Assembly (NCBI GenBank): GCA_035699745.1 | Contig: DASSPH010000074.1 | Location: forward strand, 1-64,000 | Direction of reading: 5' to 3' | Source: Vicinamibacterales bacterium | GTDB lineage: Bacteria; Acidobacteriota; Vicinamibacteria; Vicinamibacterales; 2-12-FULL-66-21 | Length of the DNA: 64,000 nucleotides | Shown: positions 1 to 7,899 of the stretch, in pieces | How the letters are laid out: each line of letters opens with the position of its first letter | How positions within the stretch are numbered: the stretch's first letter is position 1 | Notes under the pieces: model-generated | Databases searched by the model: none | Told to the model about the DNA's origin: nothing | The model's input: only the letters and a program-made list of their open reading frames with translations | Made by a program: the position numbers and the translations under genes

Positions 1-302
1 GCCGCTACGGTGGACACCCTTCGCATGTCTGTGACGTGAGCTCGCGATCAGGCCCGACCTGACCTTCCCTGAGCACGCGTGAAAGGTGGCTTGCCACCCG
101 TAGGTCGCTCACGAGTGCAGGCGAGCGAAGGGTGGTGGACCTGAACAGCGCCAGTTGGAACCGACTGATCAGTTGGTTACGCTCAGTCGAGGGCCTTAGG
201 GATGTCGCGTAGCGCTCGATTTGGTCTGCTTGCCGCTCCCGGCTCATCCGCAGCATCGACTGCCGTGGGTCGGGACAGTGACGACGGAACAGCGTTCGCG
301 CC
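1..302. other. Left edge, no supportable gene
   Basis: No reading frame here has a recognisable domain, a Shine-Dalgarno site or convincing codon use; the longest frame (positions 5-256, minus) looks like chance. The stretch holds the candidate attachment site at 133-144 and a small hairpin near 87-98. It ends at the stop codon of the double acetyltransferase gene. Confidence 0.5.
133..144. other. Candidate att site (tRNA-Ala 3' end copy)
   Basis: The 12 bases TGGTGGACCTGA are identical, in the same orientation, to 5591-5602, which is the 3' CCA end and acceptor strand of the tRNA-Ala gene. GAAGG lies 1-2 bases before the motif in both places. About 0.01 such 12-base matches would be expected by chance in a window this size. 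This is consistent with a duplicated integration core marking the far end of the recombinase element. Confidence 0.5.
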
Positions 303-1325
303 TCAGAGCAGTTTACGCATGAAGACGCAGGGCATGGACCGGCCGGTCATGAGCAACGCATCTCCGCGTCCGAGCTCTTCAAACCCATTCGCCCGATAGA
401 AAGCCACGCCCGCTAGGGATGCTTGAATCTTGATGCTCTTGGCACCATGTGCCCGCGCGTGTTCTTCGGCCAGCCCTAACAGCGTCGTTCCGATACCACG
501 ACGCGAAGCCATGCCTCGAACGTATACAGAGGCGCCATCTTGATCATCGTCAACGCGATGACTGGCAAAACCCAGCACGGCCAATTCCCCGTTGACTGCG
601 CCGATGGCGATGAAGAAGACCTCACCGCCTTCCATTGCGCTCACATACACGTTCGGTGTCAGGCCCGCACTCCACGCCTCAACAATCTCCGGTGGATAGA
701 AGCTCGGACCGATCGATCGGATGGAATCCAGATGGGCCGCCAGGATCGCGTCGGCGTCATCCGGATGAGCCTCGCGCGTTTCGATTGCGCCGATGGCCAT
801 TGGAGACGATTCGTCCATGCGGTTGTTGAAATGCGCGCCATTCGCGCGAAGACGACTGGCTACATGCGTTCCCAGTGGCGGACCGAACCTCATTCGTAAG
901 AACGGCGCCTCGAAGCCGGTAACTTCAAACCCGAGCCGCTCATACAACTGTTTGGCCCGAGGATTAGCAGGAACCACAGAGAGCGTGACCGTTGCTCCAC
1001 GACTGGCAGCCTGCGTGATGATCTGCCGGACTACGGCGGTACCAATCCCTTGTCCTTGCCATTCGGGTAGAACTTGGATCTCGTGGACGTAGATCGAATC
1101 CGCCAGCGGTTCTAGCAACAACCCGCCGATCGGGCGGCGCTCATATTCGATGACTGACGCGAGGTACTGACGAAAACGCCGCTCGAAGTCTATTCGTTGC
1201 CATTCCTCGTCCCAGCCCCACGTCTTTTCGATGACCTCACGCATCGTACGGCAATGGAGCTCGTACAGAAACTCTCGGTCGCTTTCCGATGCCTGTCGGA
1301 GAATCCACGCAACCGTCATCGCCAT
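303..1325 (-). CDS. Double GNAT-domain acetyltransferase
   Basis: Predicted 340-residue protein with two GNAT folds in one chain. Domain 1 (about residues 1-150) has the acetyl-CoA pyrophosphate loop QGQGIG near 90-95 followed by a typical LYERLGFE end. Domain 2 (about 170-340) has RRGIGT near 275-280 and FYRANGFEELGR. The joining stretch (about 150-175) looks like uninterrupted spacer, and there is no Shine-Dalgarno before the internal ATG at 818, so one fused product is likely. The frame stays open upstream to 1655, but that part overlaps the SLOG gene and lacks protein character; I start at 1325, where GGGAAG lies 8 bases upstream. Third gene of the 2462-303 operon. Substrate unknown; acetylation of a small molecule, tRNA or protein are all possible. 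Confidence 0.8.
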   Translation of the reverse strand: MAMTVAWILRQASESDREFLYELHCRTMREVIEKTWGWDEEWQRIDFERRFRQYLASVIEYERRPIGGLLLEPLADSIYVHEIQVLPEWQGQGIGTAVVRQIITQAASRGATVTLSVVPANPRAKQLYERLGFEVTGFEAPFLRMRFGPPLGTHVASRLRANGAHFNNRMDESSPMAIGAIETREAHPDDADAILAAHLDSIRSIGPSFYPPEIVEAWSAGLTPNVYVSAMEGGEVFFIAIGAVNGELAVLGFASHRVDDDQDGASVYVRGMASRRGIGTTLLGLAEEHARAHGAKSIKIQASLAGVAFYRANGFEELGRGDALLMTGRSMPCVFMRKLL

Positions 1326-1338
1326 TGCGAACACTTCC

Positions 1339-1890
1339 CTACCCAGGGAGCATTGTGCCGTGCCCGAGATCGTGCAGGTGCAGCTCGCTGACGATCCGTT
1401 CGACGCTGTCCGAATCGCCTTGCGCCAGAAGATCCTTGAGATCGTCAAAGGATTTGATCGTGCGAAATTGCCTTGTCGGCGCGACGTAGACGACAACCGG
1501 CTTGTGATCGCGTGACAGGTTGACGACGTTGTTAACGGTGCCCTTGCTTTTGCCGTCCCAGAGCATGAGCCCGTAGTCTGCCGTGTCAGCCATCGCGCGG
1601 TCCTTGAGGGAGTAGTAGTCGAAGCCTTGGGCGCCGCGCGGGGCGGCGACCTCACGCGTTGGCCAGTTCCCGACGTTGTTCCGGCAGTGGTCCTTCATGC
1701 AGTGCACGAGGACGTTCGGATACGACTTGTCGGCAAGGTAGCGCTGGACCGCCTTGTCGGCGCCATTGGCATCGCCGACGAGGATCTGAAAACCCTTTTC
1801 GATCATCGTGTCGAGACGACTTGTGACCTCGACCGGAAGCCGAGAAATCTGTCGTGAACCGGCGACGAAAACGGTGGATGGATGGCTCAT
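1339..1890 (-). CDS. SLOG-fold (YAcAr/LOG-like) nucleotide-binding protein
   Basis: 183 residues. The N-terminal beta-strand and loop FVAGSR (8-13) and the later GDANGADKAV (39-48) are the signature elements of the SLOG/YAcAr Rossmann-like family, related to DprA and LOG proteins; GLMLWDGKSKGT near residue 110 fits the third nucleotide-contacting segment. SLOG proteins bind or process nucleotides or nucleotide-derived ligands, and several families sit in biological-conflict loci. Its ATG overlaps the stop of the phosphoribosyltransferase gene (ATGA), and the acetyltransferase starts 13 bases after its stop, so the three are probably translated from one message. The specific ligand is unknown. 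Confidence 0.75.
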   Translation of the reverse strand: MSHPSTVFVAGSRQISRLPVEVTSRLDTMIEKGFQILVGDANGADKAVQRYLADKSYPNVLVHCMKDHCRNNVGNWPTREVAAPRGAQGFDYYSLKDRAMADTADYGLMLWDGKSKGTVNNVVNLSRDHKPVVVYVAPTRQFRTIKSFDDLKDLLAQGDSDSVERIVSELHLHDLGHGTMLPG

Positions 1891-2462
1891 TTCGTTCGTG
1901 TCATCGCGAGGGCTCTGACCTCGGTGGCGCCCATTTGCCCGAGCACTTCGGTGACGCGCCTCAGCGTACTACCAGTCTCCCACAGGTCGTCGATTAGTAG
2001 AATCCGCTGCCCTTGGACCGCATCCGTGCCCGCCTGGATGGCCGCAGAGAGCAGCGGGCCGCGCTCGTGCAACGCGACGTTCTTCATCTGCGGTGTCGCG
2101 GTGGCCTTGACTGCTGCGGCGGGAGCCGCCGGGACCCCGAGCGCCGCCGCTATTCCTGCAGCGATCAGCACTGCGGGCTGCTTCGTCCGGTGCAACGATG
2201 GCGGCGGTGACACGACGCAGTCGATGACGCCATTCCACCGTTCGTTTACGAAGGCAACGGTGGTGTCTACGATGTCATTCAGCGGTCCGTTTCGGTACTT
2301 CAGCTGATACACTAGTTCGCCCAGGGCGGAGCGGGTTGTGTCGAACTGCATGTGCTCGCCGAGATAGCCAATTGGCACGCTGGAGATCACGTGGCGATCC
2401 AGGGCGAACCCCTCGATCCACGGCCCGTCGATCGGCACCGGATGGACCTCCACAATTGCCAT
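1887..2462 (-). CDS. ComF-like phosphoribosyltransferase
   Basis: 191 residues. The PRPP-binding loop ILLIDDLWETGSTL (154-167) with paired acidic residues is the hallmark of type I phosphoribosyltransferases, and SPPPSLHRTKQPA (85-97) resembles the ComF arrangement. Start chosen at 2462 because GGAGG lies 4 bases before that ATG; the longer open frame to 2771 runs through the repeat-rich leader and has no protein character. First gene of an operon with SLOG and GNAT genes, overlapping SLOG by 4 bases. ComF proteins act in DNA uptake, but no other competence gene is here, so a nucleotide-salvage or signalling role with the SLOG partner is at least as likely. Confidence 0.8.
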   Translation of the reverse strand: MAIVEVHPVPIDGPWIEGFALDRHVISSVPIGYLGEHMQFDTTRSALGELVYQLKYRNGPLNDIVDTTVAFVNERWNGVIDCVVSPPPSLHRTKQPAVLIAAGIAAALGVPAAPAAAVKATATPQMKNVALHERGPLLSAAIQAGTDAVQGQRILLIDDLWETGSTLRRVTEVLGQMGATEVRALAMTRTK

Positions 2463-2532
2463 TCGCCCTCCACTGGTCCACCGGCCTTCACCGGGACCAC
2501 CACGACCATGGTAGCCGCCAGATTGAGGGTGT

Positions 2533-2585
2533 CCAGGGGGAACACCGGGGGGAACACCCCCTCCGCGCGAGGTGTTCCCCCTTGG
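2533..2585. promoter_or_regulatory. Triple GGGGAACACC repeat, operator-like
   Basis: Two direct copies of GGGGAACACC (2537-2546 and 2549-2558) and one inverted copy (2571-2580). The second and third form an 11-bp perfect stem (2548-2558 with 2571-2581) around a 12-base loop. The block lies 70-125 bases upstream of the phosphoribosyltransferase ATG, where a repressor or activator site would be expected. Could instead be a structured RNA leader. Confidence 0.45.
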
Positions 2586-2754
2586 ATTGGCCCGCATCGA
2601 CGTTACGTCCTGGTCAACTAACGCGGCTCGCAAGCCGTGAGCGCATCCGGCAACTGCCGATCGTCGTGGAGGTTGCAGCCCGTCGTCCTCGGGCGGCGCT
2701 CTATGCCGCCCGCCTGGTGGAGCCGCCGTCGGAGCGGTCGCCAAGAGCAACACC

Positions 2755-2829
2755 GTGGCGTGAGCGACCACCCGAAATGGCCGGTTGGCCTGCCAAGCCT
2801 GCGGCCAGCGATGTGGTCGCTCACGCCAC
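2755..2829. repeat. Long hairpin repeat, copy 1
   Basis: Perfect 17-bp inverted repeat: GTGGCGTGAGCGACCAC at 2755-2771 and its reverse complement at 2813-2829, separated by 41 bases. Arm and interior resemble those of the 3189-3260 hairpin (shared GGCGTGAGC, CCGGTT-GGC and GGCC-GCG blocks), so the two are probably copies of one element. Confidence 0.6.
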
Positions 2830-3188
2830 CGCTCAAAGGGTGTTGGCGACCCGTGCCAGCAGCGTCAGTCCGGTGGAAGCCGCGGTGAATTCGACGCGCA
2901 ACCTGCGAGAGAACTTGAGGGATTTCTCGACGCTCTTTTCACTCTGGTCCCGGCTCTTTGATCAGAACGGCTGACGCCGCGAGGGGGGCCGCGACAAAGA
3001 GCGGTGGTTGGCGCAGTTCTGGAACGCTAAGTTGTCAGTCGAAGCCGATGGCCGATGAACCGGCGCCCGCGAAGCCTGATGTCGCAAGTCTCTCCACACC
3101 GACGACTTGCAACTTGAGAGGGAGAGCAACAAGCGCGGCGTTCTGTGCCGCGCACGAAACACACTTAGCCGACGTCACTGATGGAGCG

Positions 3189-3260
3189 GGGGCGTGAGCA
3201 ACCCCCCGGTTCGGCGCCTACTGCCGTCCCGAGGCCGGCGCGGAGGGTTGCTCACGCCCC
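3189..3260. repeat. Long hairpin repeat, copy 2
   Basis: Perfect 16-bp inverted repeat: GGGGCGTGAGCAACCC at 3189-3204 and its reverse complement at 3245-3260, around a 40-base interior that is itself GC-rich and partly self-complementary. Homologous in arms and interior to 2755-2829. No extrahelical bases as in integron attC sites. Role unknown. Confidence 0.6.
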
Positions 3261-3866
3261 TGTGCGGGTGTCGCAAACCGCCATCGAAAGGGCGAGTGAT
3301 CTGCGCGTCGTTTGCGAGTGCATTGTTCGTTGCGTACTCGTCGCAAATCGCGCACGGCATGCAGTGTACTTTCGACGCTGATTTCTGCTCCGTACTCGTT
3401 TGCCTTGGCCATCACATGATCAGCGTCGAGCTGTGCTCGACGTCGTCAAGGCTCTCGCTGCGCTCGACCCTGCGGGCTTCGGCCTTGACGACGCCTGCGC
3501 GCAGCTCGAAACTAGCACTTATGTGATGGCCGACGAAGCTCGACCTCATTTCGGCGTTGACCGGAGGCGCCAGCGGTCGTATCGTGAAGTTCTCGTCGAT
3601 GCCATCAGGCATCCCTCCGCAGTCTCACCAGACGCGGACCGCTGAAGCCGACGCTCTCAGAGCAAAGCCGCAAGCTCCTTTCAACAACCAGCAAATCGAT
3701 CGCCCACGTTCACGCGATCGTCGCGTTCGACTTCAAGTCACGCGCTTCGGTGTCGGCGTCACGCCACATCCACGCTCATCGTCTCGGCGCGCTGACATCA
3801 TATCGGCGCGCTTCGAGCGCACTCCGCCGCATCCCGAACGTCTGCATCGAGCTCGCAAAGGTAGCC

Positions 3867-4052
3867 ATGGAGTACGTCGAACGTGCGGATCCGAAGCCGG
3901 AACCGATCTCGATCGCGCGCTGTCGCGAACTGCTTGGCGAGGACGCGGAATCGATGACCGATCAGGAGGTCGAGGAGATCCGCCAACACGCACAGACCCT
4001 GGCGTGCATCGTGGTCGAGATGTACCAGGAGCAGTGCCGCGCTTCCGAGTAG
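3867..4052 (+). CDS. Small acidic protein upstream of recombinase
   Basis: 61 residues, acidic and helix-rich, with LLGEDAESMTDQEVEEIR followed by a hydrophobic helix. Start chosen at 3867, where AAAGG lies 5 bases upstream; the frame is open earlier but without protein character. It ends 59 bases before the recombinase ATG and reads in the same direction, so the two are probably co-transcribed. I recall short proteins of this type beside serine recombinases in other genomes but cannot confirm it here. Possible partner or regulator of the recombinase. Confidence 0.5.
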   Translation: MEYVERADPKPEPISIARCRELLGEDAESMTDQEVEEIRQHAQTLACIVVEMYQEQCRASE

Positions 4053-4111
4053 CAACAGTGCCTCGCAAACGCCGCTTGCCCGAGTCGGCGAATGGATCTA
4101 CGCTGCCAAAC

Positions 4112-5629
4112 ATGGTCGGCGCGGTGATCTACGTGCGCGTGAGCACGAAGGAGCAGACCGAAAATCTCAGTCTGCCGACACAGCTTCGCGCGTGCGAGGA
4201 GTACTGCCGCCGCCAGGGCTATGAAGTCCTCGAACGCTTCCACGAGGAAGGCGAGAGCGCCAAGTCCACCGACCGCAGCCAGCTTCAGAACCTGCTCACG
4301 TTCTGCCGGTTGAATAAGGGCCGCGTCCATTTCGTGGTCGTGTTCAACCTGACGCGCTTCGCGCGCGACAAGTACGACCACTTCGCGCTGCGCTCCCATC
4401 TGCAGTCGCTTGGCATCTCCCTTCGCTCCGCAACGGAGCCGATCGACGACACCTCAACCGGCAAGTTGATGGAAGGTGTGCTCGCCGCGTTTGCCCAATT
4501 CGACAACGATGTGCGCTCCGATCGCACGCGCGCCGGTATGAAGGCAGCACTCGAACTAGGACGATGGGTGTTTCTGGCGCCGATCGGCTTCCTGAATGCG
4601 CCGCGCGCAGCGGGCAAGAGCCTGACGCATGACCCCGAGCGGGCACCGCTCGTGCGACGCGCGTTCGAGGAGTACGCGACAGGTCGATTCACGAAGGAAC
4701 AACTGCTCAAGCAGGCCAGAGCCTGGGGCCTCACTAACCGCCGCGGTCGGCCGCTCACGTCGCAGGCCATCGGCATGCTGCTGCGAAATCAGCTATACGC
4801 GGGCATCGTGGAGGTTCCGGAGTACGGCGTTCGCGGAAAACGCGGCGACTTCGAGCCCCTGATCTCCGAAGACCTGTTCTACCGTGTGCAAGCGGTCTTG
4901 TCAGGGCGAGCTCCGATCACCACGCCACAGCAGCGGGCGCACCCGGACTTCCCATTGCGCGCGTTCGTGCGCTGCGAGTCCTGTGGCCGAGGCCTCACCG
5001 GCAGCTGGTCGAAGGGACGAAGCGATTACTACGCCTACTACCACTGCCGCCCTGGTTGTCGCGCGGTGAACGTCACGAAGGCAAAGCTGGAGGGGCTATT
5101 CGCAGACGAACTGGCGCTGCTGCAGCCGTCGCCAGGCTACATGCGGCTGCTCAAGGAATCCGTGCTGCAGATCTGGAAGGCGAGGAAGGCGGCAGTCACC
5201 GAGGAGATTGCGATCGCCGAGCGAGCCGCCAAAACCATCCAAGACAAGCTGAACCGCCTGGACGAAGCGTTCCTCTTCGAGCGCTCGATCGACATCGAGA
5301 CCTACGACCGCCACGCGGAGAAATTGCGCGAGGAGCTCACGCTCGCGCGAATCGACCGTCACTCCGGCCAGCTCGAAGAGCTCGACGTAGAAGGCATCCT
5401 GGCGTTCGCAGAACGTGTTCTGCCGCGCGCCGCAGACCTGTGGGTGCAGGCATCACTCGACCAGCGACAGCGGTTCCAACAACTGTTCTTTCCAGACGGA
5501 ATCGCGTTCGACGGAATTCGGTTTGTTGGAACCGGCGCAACCGCACCGGCCTTCAACTACTTGCGGGAAATCAGAACCGAAAATGAAGGTTTGGTGGACC
5601 TGACCGGGATCGAACCGGTGACCTCCTGA
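4112..5629 (+). CDS. Large serine recombinase
   Basis: 505 residues. N-terminal resolvase domain with catalytic Ser in YVRVSTKEQ (Ser11) and the conserved FNLTRFARD region; then the recombinase domain (about 170-270); a zinc ribbon with CESCG near 288 and HCRPGC near 311-316; then a long charged coiled-coil (about 340-420), as expected for phage/island integrases of the large serine family. The last eleven residues, ending GIEPVTS, are encoded by the antisense of tRNA-Ala, so integration at the tRNA supplies the stop codon. Start chosen at ATG 4112; an in-frame GTG at 4058 would add 18 residues. It would catalyse site-specific insertion and excision of the element. Confidence 0.9.
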   Translation: MVGAVIYVRVSTKEQTENLSLPTQLRACEEYCRRQGYEVLERFHEEGESAKSTDRSQLQNLLTFCRLNKGRVHFVVVFNLTRFARDKYDHFALRSHLQSLGISLRSATEPIDDTSTGKLMEGVLAAFAQFDNDVRSDRTRAGMKAALELGRWVFLAPIGFLNAPRAAGKSLTHDPERAPLVRRAFEEYATGRFTKEQLLKQARAWGLTNRRGRPLTSQAIGMLLRNQLYAGIVEVPEYGVRGKRGDFEPLISEDLFYRVQAVLSGRAPITTPQQRAHPDFPLRAFVRCESCGRGLTGSWSKGRSDYYAYYHCRPGCRAVNVTKAKLEGLFADELALLQPSPGYMRLLKESVLQIWKARKAAVTEEIAIAERAAKTIQDKLNRLDEAFLFERSIDIETYDRHAEKLREELTLARIDRHSGQLEELDVEGILAFAERVLPRAADLWVQASLDQRQRFQQLFFPDGIAFDGIRFVGTGATAPAFNYLREIRTENEGLVDLTGIEPVTS

Positions 5630-5667
5630 ATGCCATTCAGGCGCGCTCCCAGCTGCGCCACAGGCCC
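5591..5667 (-). tRNA. tRNA-Ala(GGC)
   Basis: 77-base gene including encoded CCA. Acceptor GGGCCTG pairs with CAGGTCC (one G-U); anticodon stem CCTGA/TCAGG encloses loop ATGGCAT, giving anticodon GGC; the T loop has GGTTCGATCC. The 3' end lies at 5591, inside the last codons of the recombinase gene on the other strand, and its first 12 plus-strand bases recur at 133-144. Functional integrity appears complete. Confidence 0.93.
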
Positions 5668-5778
5668 ACGTTGCGGGAGGAACGAACCTCCAGTGTACAT
5701 CATTCCGGCATCGCCGGCAGCGGTCCTCCGCGATGCGGGAGCAGGGGGAGGCGGCGCGCCGCCCCCACCCGAAGTTCG

Positions 5779-7899
5779 CTACTTCGTTGCGGTCGCCAGG
5801 TCGGTGACCGCCGCCGCGAGGGTGCGGACCTTGTCCTGCTCCTTCGCCGAGGCCGCCTCGCTCGTCAGCTGCGCCGCGAGCTGCGTCAGCGCCGTCCGGC
5901 GCTGCGCGCCCGAGCGCCGTTCGGCGTTCGACAGCGCCGTGCGCGCCGACGCGATCGTGGTCGCGGCCAGCCCCGCCGAGCGCTCGAGCTGATCGAGGTA
6001 GGCGCGTGCCAGCACGAAGCTCGGCGGCCAGACGAACTTCTGCTGGTCCTGCGTGTTGTAGTAGGTCATCTTGACCGTCTTGGCCGCGGCAAGCTCGTTC
6101 GCCGACAGGAGCGGACTCGGAACCAGCTCGTAGATGTCGAGGCCGCGCGCGATCTCGGAGCTGACGATCAGGCCGTTGTACCAGTACGCCGACCACGAGC
6201 CGCCCGACACCAGGCGCTCGGCGGCGACCGGACCGCGATCGTAGAACGCGATTTCCTTCGGGTGATCCGGATCGGTCCAGTCGAACACCGTCAGGCCCCC
6301 CTGATACCAGCCCTGCACCATCACGTCGCGGCCCGGAACCGGGATCAGCGAGCCGTTGTGGGCGACGCAGTTCTCCTGCGCGGTCTGCGGCGCCGGCAGC
6401 TTGTAGTAGCTGCGGAACTTCAGCTTGTTGTCCTCGATGGTGAAGATCGCGTTCGCCCCCCATTCCGGCTTGTCGGTGTCGCGGCAGCGCGGCGCCGATC
6501 CGCCGCCCCACTCGTCCGAGAACAGGACCTTCCTGCCGTCGTTGCTGAACGTCGCCGAGTGCCAGAACGACATGTTCTGATCGGCGGCGAACTCGATCCG
6601 CTTCGGGTTGGTCACGTCGCGGACGTCGAGCAGCAGCCCCAGCCCGGCGCACGCGCCGCCGGCGAGTCCCACGTCGGAATACAGCGTGATGTCATGGCAC
6701 TGGTTCGGCCCGGTCGGCGGTCCCTGGTTGCCGCGTCCGCGGCCGCCGCCCGCCGCGCCGGCGGCGCCGCCCGCGCCCGCCCCGGCCTGTCCGCGCTGCG
6801 CCGCCTGCTGCTCACGCTCGCGCTGCGCCAGCGCGTCGCGCTCGGCGTTGCGCGGCGCCACCGGCAGATCCTGGAACACGCGCGGCGAACTGACGACGGC
6901 GGCGTTCTGCGGCGTCGCCAGCGGCACCTTGATCACTTCCAGGCGGAAGCGCGCCGAGTTCGGATCGTCGCGGCCGCCGTCCTGGCATCCCGGCAGCTCC
7001 TCTGCCGAACGCACGCTCGACGTGCCCGAAATGTAGATGTAGACGTTGTCCTTGTCGCCGGCCTGCCGCGCAACCGTATGGGTGTGCGACCCGCGGCACG
7101 TCTGCACGCTGGTCACCAGCTTCGGCTTCTTGATGTCGCTGATGTCGAAGATGCGGATGCCGCGCACCCGTTCCTTGCTGACCGGATCCGGCACGCCGCC
7201 GAAGCCGCAGTCGGCGCGGCTGTTCGGCGCTTCCGACGACATGAACAGCAGGTTGCCGTACACCGAGACGTCGTTCTGCGACGCCGGGCAGACGTACTGC
7301 TGCACCAGCACCGGCTCCTCGGCGTTCGAGATGTCGTACATGTCGAACCCGTTGTAGTGCCCCTGGATCGTGTACTTGCCGGTGAACGCCAGATCCGAGT
7401 GGGTCGCTCCGAGCGATCGTCCGGTCGGCGGCGTCGTCGACACCAGGTTCATGTTCCACGCGGCGGCGCCGGCGTCCCACCAGCCGGCCTTCAGTCCGAC
7501 GCGCGGATCCGGCGTCGGCGGCGCGGCGGAGACGATCGGCTTCGGCGGACGCGGCATCACTGCGGGCAGGGGCGGCGGGGGCGGCGGCGGATTCCCCCGG
7601 CCTCGTCCGCGGCCGGCAGCCGCAGCGAAGGGATCGGCAGCGGCCTCGGCGCCCGGCGCGGGCGCCGCCACGCCCGTCGGTGACGGCGCAGGGCGTTGAG
7701 CGGCCGGCGTCGTCGCGGTCTCTGCCCGCGGCGGCTGCGCCGAGGCGGTTGGCGATGTCGTCGCCGGCGCCGGCGGTGGTGCCGCCGCCGGTGCCGCGGC
7801 CGGCGGCGCCGTTCCCGAAGAACTGGCGCACGCCGCAGGCAGCAGCGCCGACGCCGCGAGCACCGCGGCGCACAACGCGCCGGTGACGATTGGCCTCAT
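5779..7899 (-). CDS. LVIVD-repeat secreted lipoprotein
   Basis: 706 residues. Starts with a lipoprotein signal ending in the lipobox-like LLPAACASS, followed by about 90 residues rich in Ala/Pro and a GRGRGR-proline tract. The rest holds beta-propeller-like LVIVD repeats such as FDMYDIS and IRIFDIS, with a second low-complexity Gly/Arg insert near the middle. Probably anchored at the outer face of a membrane; no catalytic motif seen. Start at 7899 overlaps the stop of the DUF305 gene (ATGA), indicating coupled translation; the frame stays open into that gene but is a shadow there. Confidence 0.85.
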   Translation of the reverse strand: MRPIVTGALCAAVLAASALLPAACASSSGTAPPAAAPAAAPPPAPATTSPTASAQPPRAETATTPAAQRPAPSPTGVAAPAPGAEAAADPFAAAAGRGRGRGNPPPPPPPLPAVMPRPPKPIVSAAPPTPDPRVGLKAGWWDAGAAAWNMNLVSTTPPTGRSLGATHSDLAFTGKYTIQGHYNGFDMYDISNAEEPVLVQQYVCPASQNDVSVYGNLLFMSSEAPNSRADCGFGGVPDPVSKERVRGIRIFDISDIKKPKLVTSVQTCRGSHTHTVARQAGDKDNVYIYISGTSSVRSAEELPGCQDGGRDDPNSARFRLEVIKVPLATPQNAAVVSSPRVFQDLPVAPRNAERDALAQREREQQAAQRGQAGAGAGGAAGAAGGGRGRGNQGPPTGPNQCHDITLYSDVGLAGGACAGLGLLLDVRDVTNPKRIEFAADQNMSFWHSATFSNDGRKVLFSDEWGGGSAPRCRDTDKPEWGANAIFTIEDNKLKFRSYYKLPAPQTAQENCVAHNGSLIPVPGRDVMVQGWYQGGLTVFDWTDPDHPKEIAFYDRGPVAAERLVSGGSWSAYWYNGLIVSSEIARGLDIYELVPSPLLSANELAAAKTVKMTYYNTQDQQKFVWPPSFVLARAYLDQLERSAGLAATTIASARTALSNAERRSGAQRRTALTQLAAQLTSEAASAKEQDKVRTLAAAVTDLATATK

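Larger units (their letters stand above)
2463..3866. other. 1.4-kb gene-poor stretch of the island
   Basis: No frame here carries a recognisable domain; those on the plus strand at 2336-2974 and 3194-3526 are low-complexity, Arg/Ser-rich shadows. A minus frame at 3218-3415 begins in a plausible way but quickly becomes non-protein-like and may be a decayed remnant. The stretch contains three GGGGAACACC copies upstream of the operon and two related long hairpins, listed separately. It may include the operon promoter and recombinase recognition sites. Confidence 0.4.
133..5602. mobile_element. Putative tRNA-Ala integrated element with serine recombinase
   Basis: About 5.5 kb bounded by a 12-bp direct repeat (133-144 and 5591-5602); the right copy is the 3' end of tRNA-Ala. 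It contains a large serine recombinase next to the tRNA, a small ORF before it, two homologous hairpins and a three-gene operon (phosphoribosyltransferase, SLOG, double GNAT). Base composition is less GC-rich than the chromosome to the right. No conjugation, replication or phage structural genes are present, so it would be a cargo island or integrative remnant rather than a self-transmissible element. The boundary at 133 is inferred and the element could extend beyond the window. Confidence 0.55.

Noticed and set aside
5-256. 83-residue minus frame at the left edge
   Set aside because: No domain, no Shine-Dalgarno and it spans the candidate att site.
1326-1655. N-terminal extension of the double GNAT protein
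   Set aside because: It overlaps the SLOG gene in another frame and reads as Ser/Thr/Arg-rich shadow; a Shine-Dalgarno fits the 1325 start.
2755-3260. Integron attC sites
   Set aside because: The stems are perfect and lack the extrahelical bases and the R/L box consensus of attC, and no integron integrase is nearby.
3218-3415. Minus-strand gene remnant
   Set aside because: Starts plausibly but the sequence becomes repeat-derived after ~45 codons and has no recognisable family.
3557-4111. N-terminal extension of the recombinase
   Set aside because: The added residues are Arg/Pro-rich without a domain and run through the small upstream ORF; the resolvase fold begins right after 4112.
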